Origin: Euperipatoides rowelli
Lineage: Eukaryota; Onychophora; Udeonychophora; Euonychophora; Peripatopsidae
Reading direction: 5' to 3' (one strand)
DNA: 10,015 nucleotides
NCBI GenBank assembly: GCA_003024985.2
Contig: PXIH01S0000342.1
Shown: positions 1 to 7,170 of the stretch, piece by piece
Position numbering within the stretch: the stretch's first letter is position 1
How the letters are laid out: each line of letters starts with the position of its first letter
Program-made: the position numbers and the translations under genes
The notes under the pieces: model-generated
The model's database searches: none
Told to the model about the DNA's origin: nothing
The model's input: only the letters and a program-made list of their open reading frames with translations

Positions 1-215
1 AAACAAAAAAGCTTATCAAATCGGACAGAAAGGCAATAAAACATCGTCAACTAAAAAAAATAAGCTTATCAAAAAATCATAAATAAATACACCTTGCCAC
101 CCCGAACTTCTGAAATGCCCACCCCTGTGGAAAATTGTCTGAAAGAAACACTGGTAAAGGGCCCCAAAAATAAATTTGGCTAGGGCCCCAAAAAGGTTAA
201 TCCGGCTCTGCCCTG
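1..215 (-). mobile_element. Fragment with hAT-like transposon terminus (left part outside window)
   Basis: Read on the minus strand, the block starts at 215 with CAGGGCAGAGCCGGATTAAC and then carries two GGGGCCC words about 28 bases apart. A CAGGG start followed by GCCGGATTAA is a pattern I associate with hAT-type terminal repeats and their non-autonomous copies; this is family knowledge, not a search result. A second hAT-like word, CAGGGGTGGGCA, lies on the minus strand at 127-116, so two ends may be nested here. The 8 bases just outside, acttaaaa (216-223), would be the target duplication, but the partner end is not in the window. The minus frame through this block has no recognisable transposase sequence. 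Confidence 0.4.
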
Positions 216-218
216 ACT

Positions 219-236
219 TAAAAATTACACTAGTCA
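219..236. repeat. 18-bp exact word shared with 7892-7909
   Basis: TAAAAATTACACTAGTCA occurs here and, in the same orientation, at 7892-7909. It sits directly outside the transposon-like end at 215. This suggests that the transposon landed inside an older dispersed repeat whose other copy lies near 7.9 kb. Similarity fades quickly on the right-hand side (AACTTAC against GCTAACT), so only a short piece is recognisable. Confidence 0.5.
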
Positions 237-702
237 ACTTACATTCTTTCCACATAGAAAGTCTATACTGTACTTGTTCTGTATAAAAAAAATGATCCTC
301 ATTTCATTTTATGCTATTCAACTACAATCTAGCAAAAGAGAGTCAAAACCTCTCTCTAAAATACATAGCCTAAAAGTGAAGCAAAGAAATTTGCACAATC
401 TCGCACATTTTAGCGAAGAAAGTAATCAATACTTTGAATCTCCTGTGCAGAATTAAATTCCTAATTGGGATGCATAAATTGGCATGATCTATCACGCAAA
501 AAAAATGAGCCAATAATGGTACTCAAGTGAACACAAGATCCAATGCATTTTAATAAGACCAACTGGTAGGTTTTTTATTAAAGAGAAAATTTAAGGGAGG
601 AAAATATTTCATTAACTGGGTCTTGATTTTAATTTTATTTATGGTTCACTTTTCCATCTTAAAGGGATGACACAAAAAAAAAAACCCATCAGCTAATCAT
701 AT
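237..702. other. Noncoding, no recognisable element
   Basis: This is AT-rich sequence. An open stretch of about 60 codons on the + strand (274-456) has no family resemblance and is of a length expected by chance. There are no splice borders of note, no RNA gene and no clear repeat. Confidence 0.5.
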
Positions 703-920
703 CGCAAAATGCATATCAAGTGTATATGCACACTAGCATTTGTTGAAGGGCGGGAAAGAATGGCATCCATATTCGGCGCCATGCTAGTAAACCTTAGATT
801 TACCTCAATGTACCGTCAAACTGCCCAGGCACACTTGTTCGGCTAGAATCAGAATTCTTTAAAAGACTTTTCCAAACTGGTGCACTTATTTGTGTTACAG
901 GAAACAATCTTCTGAATCTT
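703..920 (+). repeat. Dispersed repeat R1, copy 1
   Basis: This aligns with 4461-4690 in the same orientation. It begins CGCAAAATGC against CGTAAAATGC, continues through ATCAAGTG and AATGG blocks, and contains a 26-bp exact match (779-804 against 4536-4561). It then goes through CTGCCCAGGCAC, a TAGAAT/CAGAAT block and TTCTTTAAAA to a CTTATTTG end near 892, with weaker similarity to about 920. The 26-bp core holds an imperfect palindrome (GTAAA...TTTAC). Neither copy keeps an open frame, and indels separate them, so this is an old transposable-element fragment of unknown class. Confidence 0.85.
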
Positions 921-1062
921 TGATTTGGTAAAAAACTAGGGGGCGCTGTTGCATGGCACAGTTTCAGAGTGATCAAAAAGTTTATGTGGTTATGGCGTAC
1001 TTGCTTGACGATGGTGCACTTTATCTAACTTTGGCCGAGAAATAGGGTGGTGCACTTATTTG
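878..1062 (+). repeat. Direct repeat of TGGTGCACTTATTTG
   Basis: The 15-bp word TGGTGCACTTATTTG occurs exactly at 878-892 and 1048-1062. A shorter version, TGGTGCACTT, is at 1012-1021. The first occurrence is the end of repeat R1 copy 1. The third is followed by ATGGGGCACC, giving a GGTGC...GCACC inverted pair. The spacing (170 and 36 bases) is irregular, so this is not a regular tandem array. The words may be internal subrepeats of the same mobile element. Confidence 0.6.
935..950 (+). promoter_or_regulatory. CTCF-core-like word ACTAGGGGGCGCTGTT
   Basis: The word ACTAGGGGGCGCTG matches the core of the animal CTCF site (CCACTAGGGGGCGCT variant) at all but the first two positions. It is conspicuous in AT-rich surroundings. 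It lies just beyond repeat R1 copy 1 and has no visible counterpart after copy 2. Similar GGGGGCGCTGTT words are also carried by transposons in many invertebrates, so binding cannot be assumed. Confidence 0.25.
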
Positions 1063-1986
1063 ATGGGGCACCTATTGACGGATTTCTGCTGTAATTGAAA
1101 ATAGGCAACTTTAAAAAGTTAGAATAACTAGCCATTTTCACATTGACTGATAAAAATGCCTTACAGTAGGTCAATTTTTTATGCAATAACACATTTTATA
1201 AATGGAATTATGCCACATATAATTGGCTATATATTGTGTGAATCTTAGTAAAAAATTTCATTAAGCTTATTATAAAAATGAGTTGAGAATTTGGCCATAT
1301 AAGCCCTAAGTAAATTAGTGAGCAAGACTAATTGTATGGGATTTTTTATAAGAGGCAAATAAGAGAACTAGGAATATCCAAATCTACAATCTATTTATAT
1401 TATATTTTTCTTTGTTCCCAGAAACTTAATAGCATTGAGATTGAAGTAACTCGTCATTAAAAATTATTTGATCAGATAATTTTTTTTATTAAAAAATATA
1501 CATATGTTAAAAAGTGAGCAGAGTTAATACTTCAAAGTCATATTGTTTTCTAGTGCAGCAAAAAAATATTTAAAAACAAAAAATTTTAATGGAGATGGCT
1601 CAAAGATAGCAGCTAAGAAAAATTAAAAGTTTTAAATCATGAGTTAGAAATAAAAGTGCACAAATGCTGCTGCCAAATGGAGCTTTAAAAACAATGAAAA
1701 GAGAGTTACGTCTGCTAAATTCAAGGCTTAGTAGAAAATACGATTTCAAAATCGTTCTTGAAATGTTAGCATTTTTCTGAATGATTCTGGGCAAAATTGA
1801 AACGTTAACTTCAAGGTAATTTTACAATAAACCAAGTAGACTGTCAGCAAAGTATTTTATAAACTTTATGGGGAAAGAGAAAAAAACGGTAGTGTAACTC
1901 GGTATTAATATATTTTATTTTTGATATAGCCTATATTGTTCGGTAATTAAAATATTAAGAATGTACAGTGTATGTGTAGGGTTGTC
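1063..1986. other. Noncoding, AT-rich, no recognisable element
   Basis: I see no gene here. Both strands have only short open stretches, the largest being about 45-64 codons near 1600-1794, with no family features. A small perfect hairpin, ACGATTT-ca-AAATCGT, is at 1740-1755. Nothing else stands out. Confidence 0.5.
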
Positions 1987-2045
1987 TTTTTTTTTTTTTT
2001 TCAAAATTATAGTAACTATGGGACAACAGGAATGGGGGGGGGGGG
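1987..2045 (+). repeat. Poly-T (15) and poly-G (12) runs
   Basis: T15 at 1987-2001 is followed 32 bases later by G12 at 2034-2045. The G run is one of three long G/C homopolymers in the window, with 5974-5984 and 8291-8305. Such runs are rarely kept at random in DNA this AT-rich. Their exact length is uncertain in most sequencing methods. Confidence 0.85.
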
Positions 2046-2291
2046 TAAAAATTAAATTATAAGGAAAAAAATTAATAAACATTTTATAATCGAGAACAAA
2101 TAATAAATAATTTATTACTGATATTTTATAACAAATGGATTTCTCCATCCATCATATTTATGCATAAAAGGCGAATAAAAGCCCAGGCAGTAGGTAGCTG
2201 GATAACAACACTTTATTGCAGGAAGGCGATAAAATAAAAATTGAGAAAAGAACACAAAACCCCAACTAGTACCGGAGAGGGGACTGGCTCC

Positions 2292-2381
2292 CTGGAAAGG
2301 CCACCACCTTTCCAGCCACAGAAATGAATAAAAATAAATGCAGCAACATAACCTGCTCGCTGGAAAGGCAACACCTTTCCA
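2292..2381. repeat. Two tandem perfect hairpins with the same arms
   Basis: Hairpin 1 is CTGGAAAGG (2292-2300), loop CCACCA, CCTTTCCAG (2307-2315). Hairpin 2 is TGGAAAGG (2361-2368), loop CAACA, CCTTTCCA (2374-2381). The starts are 68-69 bases apart. The spacer sequences have diverged much more than the stems, as in a duplication whose hairpin stayed intact. The surrounding block (about 2150-2398) is less AT-rich than its flanks. A minus-strand open stretch through it is dominated by these repeats and is not a gene. Confidence 0.8.
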
Positions 2382-2398
2382 AAATGAAAGCTTAGACA

Positions 2399-2637
2399 TA
2401 CAGTATATAGTAAACAGTTTTTTTTTTGCTGTTTTTTATTGTTTATTAATTAGTGCATTCAAGCGATAGCAGAGTTTCAAGGTATAATTGGTTTCTTAAT
2501 ATAACATAGACGAGTGTAATATTAATGTAAATGAGGTTATTAAGAAATCAATAATCCATGAAACTAACTCGGCTATCACTTGAATGCATTAATTAACTAA
2601 CAATAAAAAACAGCAAAAAAAAACTTACTATACAGTA
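2399..2637. mobile_element. Fold-back MITE, 239 bp, Tc1/mariner-like ends
   Basis: The block is one large inverted repeat with arms of roughly 105-115 nt around a loop of roughly 25 nt. The left arm runs TACAGTATATAGTAA, a T run with GCTGTTTTTTATTG, then a TTAATTAGTGCATTCAAG block, GATAGC and TTTCTTAATA. The right arm is its reverse complement with few changes (ends TTACTATACAGTA). Both ends are bounded by TA and begin TACAGT/TACTGT, as in many Tc1/mariner-derived MITEs (family knowledge). There is no internal coding capacity. The arms are much more similar to each other than the two R1 copies are, suggesting a younger element or arm correction. Confidence 0.8.
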
Positions 2638-3289
2638 ATATATTCAATTTATGATAAATATTTAACTATTAGATTAATTTCTTTCAAACCTGCTTTATTT
2701 GATTTTGTAACACTTAAAACAGCTTTTTATATTATCGAAGTTCTATTCAAGATAGTTTGGAATTTGTCAAAATTATTTGGTTTTAATTATTTTGACAGAT
2801 CTGATCCATACTTTGTTCAATTTTAAAATCGTAACTGAAAACATATGCTCAAGAAATTAATTAAAACTTAGCAGTATTCATAATAAAAAAAGAAGATAAA
2901 TATTCATATAATCTTTTTTATCATGATTTTTTTTAACCTTCCAGTGGGCGCGCACAAATTTTTAACATGAGCTGTTGCGTGTTGTAATTTTTATGATTCA
3001 TAGAATCCTATGTATAAAAGTTTCTAAATATGTCTAATGAAATTATTAGGCCTACACATATTTATGTTCTATTTTTTTATCAAGAATTTTAATATAAAGA
3101 AGAAAAAAATCTAACATATCTACAAGGAGAAGCCCAATTAATTAATAGCCTCTGGCTACTGGGCTACCACTAATTTTGAGCGCTGCATATTATATCTGTA
3201 AAAGAAAAATGAATTTAAGAAAGCTAACAATAAATTATTAATAATAAATTAATCAGGTTAATGGTACTAACCCTCTTTCAAAACTAATT
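2638..3289. other. Noncoding, very AT-rich
   Basis: There are no open frames, splice-like borders or repeats that I can support. The only locally GC-rich words are CCAGTGGGCGCGCAC near 2941-2955 and TAGGCCTAC at 3048-3056. Confidence 0.45.
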
Positions 3290-3358
3290 TAAATAGAACT
3301 TGCATTTAGCAGTTTTTGGCCTTGCTCGGAGACACATGCCCATACTTTGCTTCTTTTC

Positions 3359-3451
3359 ATGCGGCCATTGTTTTCAGCAATCGGGATTGAAAACTTACAA
3401 CACTTTTTAAAACAGTGATTGTGAGACCGAGTGGAAATATACTCCATATAG
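3359..3451 (+). other. Candidate upstream exon ending at a strong splice donor
   Basis: The sequence ATAG|GTAAGTACTT at 3448-3461 is the best-looking 5' splice site in the window. The 150 bases before it are less AT-rich than the surroundings. An ATG at 3359 opens 19 codons (M-R-P-L-F-S-A-I-G...) and stops at 3416-3418. If an exon started after the AG at 3414-3415, its open frame would end in phase 1, which fits the phase of the exon at 6557. It could instead be a 5' untranslated exon, or no exon at all. No upstream acceptor is convincing. Confidence 0.22.
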
Positions 3452-3554
3452 GTAAGTACTTATGCTAAGTAGCTTAGAGAAGTTAACTAAAATTTACATT
3501 TTAATAAAGGATTATGAATTTGATTTTAAAATATAAACTAAGCGCTTTATAAAA

Positions 3555-3625
3555 ACTTGACTGGCCAGTGTGTCAAGTCTATTGAAACATTGAAAACAAC
3601 ATCCAGAATGAGATAGCTCATTCTG
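3555..3625. repeat. Two small perfect hairpins
   Basis: ACTTGAC (3555-3561) pairs with GTCAAGT (3572-3578) across a 10-nt loop. CAGAATGAG (3604-3612) pairs with CTCATTCTG (3617-3625) across ATAG. They are close together but unrelated in sequence. A GTAAGTGG donor-like word follows at 3640. No function can be assigned. Confidence 0.6.
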
Positions 3626-3811
3626 AACAACTCTTTTTGGTAAGTGGAGCCTTGAACAAGTTTAAAAATGAATGGCTTATCACTGCTGTGTACCATCTAC
3701 TGTGCAAGACAAGGTGACTCCTAGTGGTAGACATACTGCCCTTGAAATACAGAGGGTTTTTTAATTAAAACATACCTGATGAGAATAAATAGAAATTTAA
3801 AATACCGTAAT

Positions 3812-3976
3812 GGTATCTTTTGAGCTACCATTTAAGCTACAGTTATTGAGAGTTACAGTTGCTGAATAAAAGTAGTATTTTCATTACTCTACTTCAGATT
3901 TTTAAGTTATTCAGTCTCAATACTGAAAAAAAAAAAATAGAATGCTAACTGTAGCTAGATGGTTTTAGCAAGATAC
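3812..3976. mobile_element. Nested fold-back element, about 165 bp
   Basis: The outer arms are 3812-3845, with GGTATCTTTTG ... AGCTACAGTTA, and 3946-3976, with TAACTGTAGCT ... AAGATAC; they match with short gaps. Inside lie perfect pairs TATTGAGA (3844-3851) with TCTCAATA (3915-3922), CTGAATAA (3862-3869) with TTATTCAG (3907-3914), and GTAG (3872-3875) with CTAC (3889-3892). All pairs nest in order around one centre. This is the layout of a palindromic MITE. The ends are not sharply defined and I see no convincing target duplication. The sequence differs from the 2399-2637 element. Confidence 0.65.
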
Positions 3977-3979
3977 TGC

Positions 3980-4460
3980 CTAAACCTTGTTATAATAAAA
4001 GATTTGAGAGTGCTAAAATGTAGCGAAATAAAAATTATCTACTTTATCTCAATAGTCAAATAAAAATGTGTGAAATGTACTATTTCAAATCCAATTAGGC
4101 CTACTGCTTTTAGTAACAATATTTCCTAACAGAAAAAAAAATCAAATTACTATGCTAGTACAGTAATTTTTTGTTTGGAACTTACAGGTAGAAAACCCTA
4201 ATAATCTTTAATCTAAATTCTACAACATTGATTTTTCTCAATTTCTAATAAAGACATTGTAAACCTGGATAAAAGTAGCCTAATCATGGATCTGACTCGT
4301 ATATTATTAGACAATTTTACAATAGTTTTAGAAATTAAATTTCCAATGTTTGCAAAGATTTTATTAATGCAGTTTTCCTCTATGTATTCAACACGGAAAC
4401 AATTATCCCGTTGTGGTATTTATTGTTCCTGGAAACTGCCTACTTAATTATTACCGGTAC
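3980..4460. other. Noncoding, no recognisable element
   Basis: The longest open frame (ATG at 4286, stop at 4445-4447, 53 codons) has a length common by chance in six frames and no recognisable motif. No repeats were found that match elsewhere in the window. Confidence 0.5.
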
Positions 4461-4690
4461 CGTAAAATGCCGATCAAGTGCGAATGCGATCTTATTCGTT
4501 TGGGTGGAGGAATGGGGTAGCGCCCTTATTCCGCACCATGCTAGTAAACCTTAGATTTACCACAATGCACTGCAAAACTGCCCAGGCACTTTTATTTAGC
4601 CAGAATAATTATTCTTTAAAAAGACTGTTTTTCAATATGACGTTCTTATTTGGGTCTGCTTCGCAAAATTTTAGGAAATTATCTTGAAGA
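4461..4690 (+). repeat. Dispersed repeat R1, copy 2
   Basis: This is the second copy of the repeat at 703-920, same orientation, with the 26-bp exact core at 4536-4561. It starts immediately after ACCGGTACCGT, and the match ends near a TTCTTATTTG word at 4643-4652, with a weaker AGGAAA...ATCTT extension. A 69-codon open stretch through it is not shared by copy 1 and is not taken as a gene. Confidence 0.85.
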
Positions 4691-4961
4691 TGACGTTATG
4701 GTTGAATCACAACTAAAACCTGACATGACACACATGAACATCATCACGAAAGGTGGCTGGGTTAGTCATATAAGCATGGCTCCTTGTGAGATTGTGCTAT
4801 TTAAGCAAACCTCCAAATTAAAATCCTAGGTTACAACTTCCAAATTGTTAATTTGTTTTTAATTTTCTGTTTTTTTTTTTCCATTCTTGTTATGAGGATT
4901 CAACATTATTCGCTGAAGCTAAATTGAGTTAAGAAATTAAAAATAGACTCGTTCAAACAGA

Positions 4962-4983
4962 AGATATTTTTTAAAAAATATCT
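4962..4983. repeat. Perfect 22-bp palindrome
   Basis: AGATATTTTTT (4962-4972) is followed with no spacer by its exact reverse complement AAAAAATATCT (4973-4983). At this base composition a gap-free match of 11 pairs is expected well under once in a 10-kb window. It may be a joined pair of transposon-end remnants or simple A/T drift. Confidence 0.8.
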
Positions 4984-5973
4984 AGGATAAAGTTTATATC
5001 TGAATCCACCCAAAGGGAAGAATTATTTATTGTTTAGTAAAAATAAAAATTCAAAGCCCTCAACTGTATTTTTCTTCCACAACAGTTTCAACCCACAATA
5101 CCACCGTATTGTTGTATGTTTTAATTTTTGATAGTATAGCTGTCTAAACTTTATCTTAATTTGTTTAAACTTAATGTTAACTACCTAATCTAATTTAATC
5201 CAGTCTGGGTATGGACTTAAGAAATGGAATGATCACAGATCTGGCAACCCTCCCAATTAGAACTTTTACTGAAACCTACTTTGAACTTTGCAGAATGTTT
5301 ATTCCTAACTTAATTGCCAATATAATTTAGGCATATCTATTTGTTTTAGTTGAAACTAATAAATTGTTAACTTGTTATAGTTAGAGGTTAATTAAACTTA
5401 AATATACCACGGGTGGTCATCTTGTTCCTTATGGCAATAAACATTTTTAAATTGAAAGTAGTCGCGAACTTCCATGGAAGAAAAGTCACTAAATTAATAA
5501 TATTTTTTTTTTAGAGCACATTATGAGTAGGCTATCGGTAGTTTTCTTATTTCCAACAATATTATGAACATTTTTTTTTTTTTTACAATTCATAGTTTTT
5601 CAAATAACTAACAAGGAAATGTAAACATAAGCTTTTAATTGTTTAATTTTATTACAAATCAATAACTTAATAGTTTAATAATTTCAGACATTGTTATTGT
5701 CCAAGCTAGTTAGTTTTTCTTTCTTTTTTGTTCAATTGTAGGCTATTTAAAGATAAATAAAGTCTTTAAAAAAAAAAATTAAGCATGCTAACCATCTCTT
5801 GGCATTCTTCTTCATTTCTAGGTTGTATGAATAAATGAGAACAATAAAAAATTGAACATTCAGTAAATGAGTTTAAATTTTTAAAATGGAGTGAAGGCAA
5901 AAACTTGAAGAGAATCAAAATACAACCACATTTCTTTTAAATAATGTGTGTGGATTATTCCATGAATATAGCA

Positions 5974-5984
5974 GGGGGGGGGGG
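5974..5984 (+). repeat. Poly-G run (11)
   Basis: Eleven consecutive G bases lie in otherwise AT-rich sequence, preceded by GCA. Such a run can form G-quadruplex-like structures and is prone to length error in reads. Confidence 0.85.
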
Positions 5985-6221
5985 ATTGGTGTTTTAAGTT
6001 CAGAATGAACTATAATTTACAGTATTTGTTTACTTGCATAATGATAGAAACTGTCACTTAATTTAAATTAGTTTTATTAAATTCAATTTTTCAGTGAAGA
6101 GTATTAACAAATAAACATAGAATCTTTCTTTAGAAATTCATGTTAAATATACTTACCGGTACATTTTCTTGGTTTTTTTTTTTTTCAGTACTTAATATTG
6201 ATTGTAAATTGAATACAATTG

Positions 6222-6297
6222 TTATTACTCTCATGGTCTACCGAAAATGGCTCTGCGATCGACTTGTCGATTGCGATCGACCTGTTGGCCACCTCTG
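6222..6297 (-). mobile_element. hAT-like terminal fragment rich in CpG
   Basis: Read on the minus strand from 6297, it begins CAGAGGTGGCCAACAGGTCG, fitting the CAGnGGTGGCCAAC type of hAT terminal repeat (family knowledge). Inside, GCGATCGAC occurs twice 18 bp apart (6255-6263, 6273-6281) around the palindrome-like TCGACTTGTCGA (6259-6270), giving a cluster of CpGs in a CpG-poor window. The 8 bases outside, GTATTTAC (6298-6305), would be the target duplication. No partner end or transposase is visible upstream, so this is a solo end. Confidence 0.5.
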
Positions 6298-6556
6298 GTA
6301 TTTACAGCTGTTTGACTCTTAACTTCTTTTATCGATTTTCAGCAAAAACTAATATACTGTATATTATTGTAGAAAACTTTTACTTGACCTGAGAGTTTTT
6401 AAGAAACATAAGCCCAAACCTTTTACAAAAGTAGGTTAACTACTGTATCACTTTCCAGCAAAACTAATTAAACAATGATACTACTTTTTTTTAACATTTT
6501 ACTAATTAATATTTTAATTTTCATTTATTATATCTTTATGTAATATTTTATTTTAG

Positions 6557-6943
6557 ATTCCTTATTAGATGTCAACAAGTCTTTGAAAAAACTTCCTGTT
6601 CATATGCGTCTTGGTATGAAGTCAGCTGATATTGTCAGTAATTCACAGGCTGTTTATGAAGATGGAGAAAAAGATGTTCCAGTAATTGATTGTCGAATGG
6701 AGATTCCCAAAAAGAGGCCTGTGTCTGAACGTCTTGGCAAAGAGAGGAGTAGAAAGGAAAAAATATTTACCTTTGACACTGGAGATGTGAACCTTCCTAG
6801 TAATAAACAGAATATTATTGAACGTGTAAGAAAAAAAGACACAAAAAATGAAAACAAAGTAATTTTTCACATCAAAAGAAGGACTCTTGGAATTGCTGCT
6901 CGAGAATTTGAAAGAAGTGGTGGCAAATCACCAGAAAAAACAG
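6557..6943 (+). CDS. Internal coding exon of a basic RLG-motif protein
   Basis: This is the only clearly coding segment. The acceptor is ATTTTATTTTAG|AT and the donor ACAG|GTCAGT. The exon is 387 nt, phase 1 to phase 1, so it is a multiple of three and could be skipped without a frameshift. It adds two bases to a split codon, 128 full codons, and a final G. The protein is rich in K, R and E. Motif 1 is KKLPVHMRLGMK (residues 10-21), motif 2 is KKRPVSERLGKE (51-62), and a worn third is NIIERVRKK (85-93). A basic IKRRTLG follows at 105-111. Repeated P-V-x-x-R-L-G motifs resemble those in the CCCH-zinc-finger mRNA-export factor ZC3H11A and in C19orf47-like nuclear proteins. No zinc finger lies in this exon, so the family is a guess. 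The frame is open from the acceptor, so no start codon belongs here. Without splicing it would stop at 6967-6969. Confidence 0.85.
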
Positions 6944-7135
6944 GTCAGTATTTGATTCAGCATAAATAATAGTGAATCAGACTTTATTATCCCATTCTTA
7001 TATTACCATCAAGGATATAAATATGCAATATACTATATACTGTGCCTATATACTGTATTACAGTAGGCTATATATACAGTATGAGAAAAAAACTATTGAA
7101 TTCTTCAATCCTTTAAACCAATTCTTTATTTACAG
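6944..7135 (+). other. Short intron, 192 nt
   Basis: It starts GTCAGT and ends TTCTTTATTTACAG, a good pyrimidine-rich acceptor. In the middle (about 7027-7083) it holds a cluster of TATACTGTA/TACAGTA words. It is inferred from compatible phase and splice borders, not from transcript data. Confidence 0.55.
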
Positions 7136-7170
7136 ATGTTTTGAGTACTAACTATCCATTTTCTATGTAG
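7136..7170 (+). CDS. Likely last coding exon with stop codon
   Basis: After the acceptor at 7134-7135, the bases AT complete the G left by the exon ending at 6943, making GAT (Asp). The frame then reads V-L-S-T-N-Y-P-F-S-M and ends at TAG (7168-7170). The phase match, strong acceptor and short intron support this as the C-terminus of the RLG-motif protein. An 11-residue tail is too short to judge by similarity. The alternative is that the 6557 exon splices to an exon beyond the window, or reads through to its own stop at 6967. Confidence 0.5.

Larger units (their letters stand above)
4691..6221. other. Long noncoding stretch, probably intron or intergenic
   Basis: There are no supportable genes. 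The notable items are a perfect 22-bp palindrome (listed separately), the 12-bp palindrome ACCACGGGTGGT at 5406-5417, GATCTGGCAACCCT near 5238-5251 (a word seen at ends of some DNA transposons), long T runs near 5505-5514 and 5572-5584, and the G11 run. If the exon at 6557 is internal, some of this stretch must be its upstream intron. Confidence 0.5.

Noticed and set aside
16-255. Minus-strand open frame of 79 codons
   Set aside because: It runs through a transposon-end-like block, has no protein-family features and is explained by the repeat's GC-rich words.
1643-1777. Plus-strand open stretch with M-K-R-E-L-R-L-L and R-K-Y-D-F-K-I-V
   Set aside because: It looks protein-like, but 45 codons is common by chance in six frames here and I recognise no family. 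It could be a decayed coding remnant.
2115-2399. Minus-strand open frame of 94 codons
   Set aside because: It is made largely of the twin-hairpin repeat and its flank, is Trp/Phe/Cys-rich, and has no recognisable domain or splice context.
3586-3714. 43-codon open stretch N-I-E-N-N-I-Q ... L-L-C-K-T-R
   Set aside because: It has no start codon and no convincing acceptor, and is within chance length. It is mentioned only as part of the exon-like island.
4286-4447. 53-codon ATG frame
   Set aside because: The length is expected by chance many times in this window, and it has no motif or splice context.
4478-4687. Plus-strand open frame of 69 codons
   Set aside because: It lies wholly inside dispersed repeat R1 copy 2, and copy 1 does not keep the frame.
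5238-5251. GATCTGGCAACCCT word, reminiscent of DNA-transposon ends
   Set aside because: A single short word with no inverted partner or target duplication nearby.
6140-6322. Plus-strand open frame with a T-tract plus CAG acceptor at 6188
   Set aside because: The protein-like part is the hAT-like terminus read through, and no matching donor follows. An exonised transposon end is possible but unsupported.
6643-6870. Two minus-strand frames opposite the exon
   Set aside because: They are antisense shadows of the lysine-rich coding exon (Phe/Ser-rich).
6583-6969. Treating the RLG-motif segment as a complete small protein starting at 6583
   Set aside because: Position 6583 is TTG, not ATG. The frame is open upstream to a clear AG acceptor at 6556, and a GT donor lies at 6944, so it is an internal exon.
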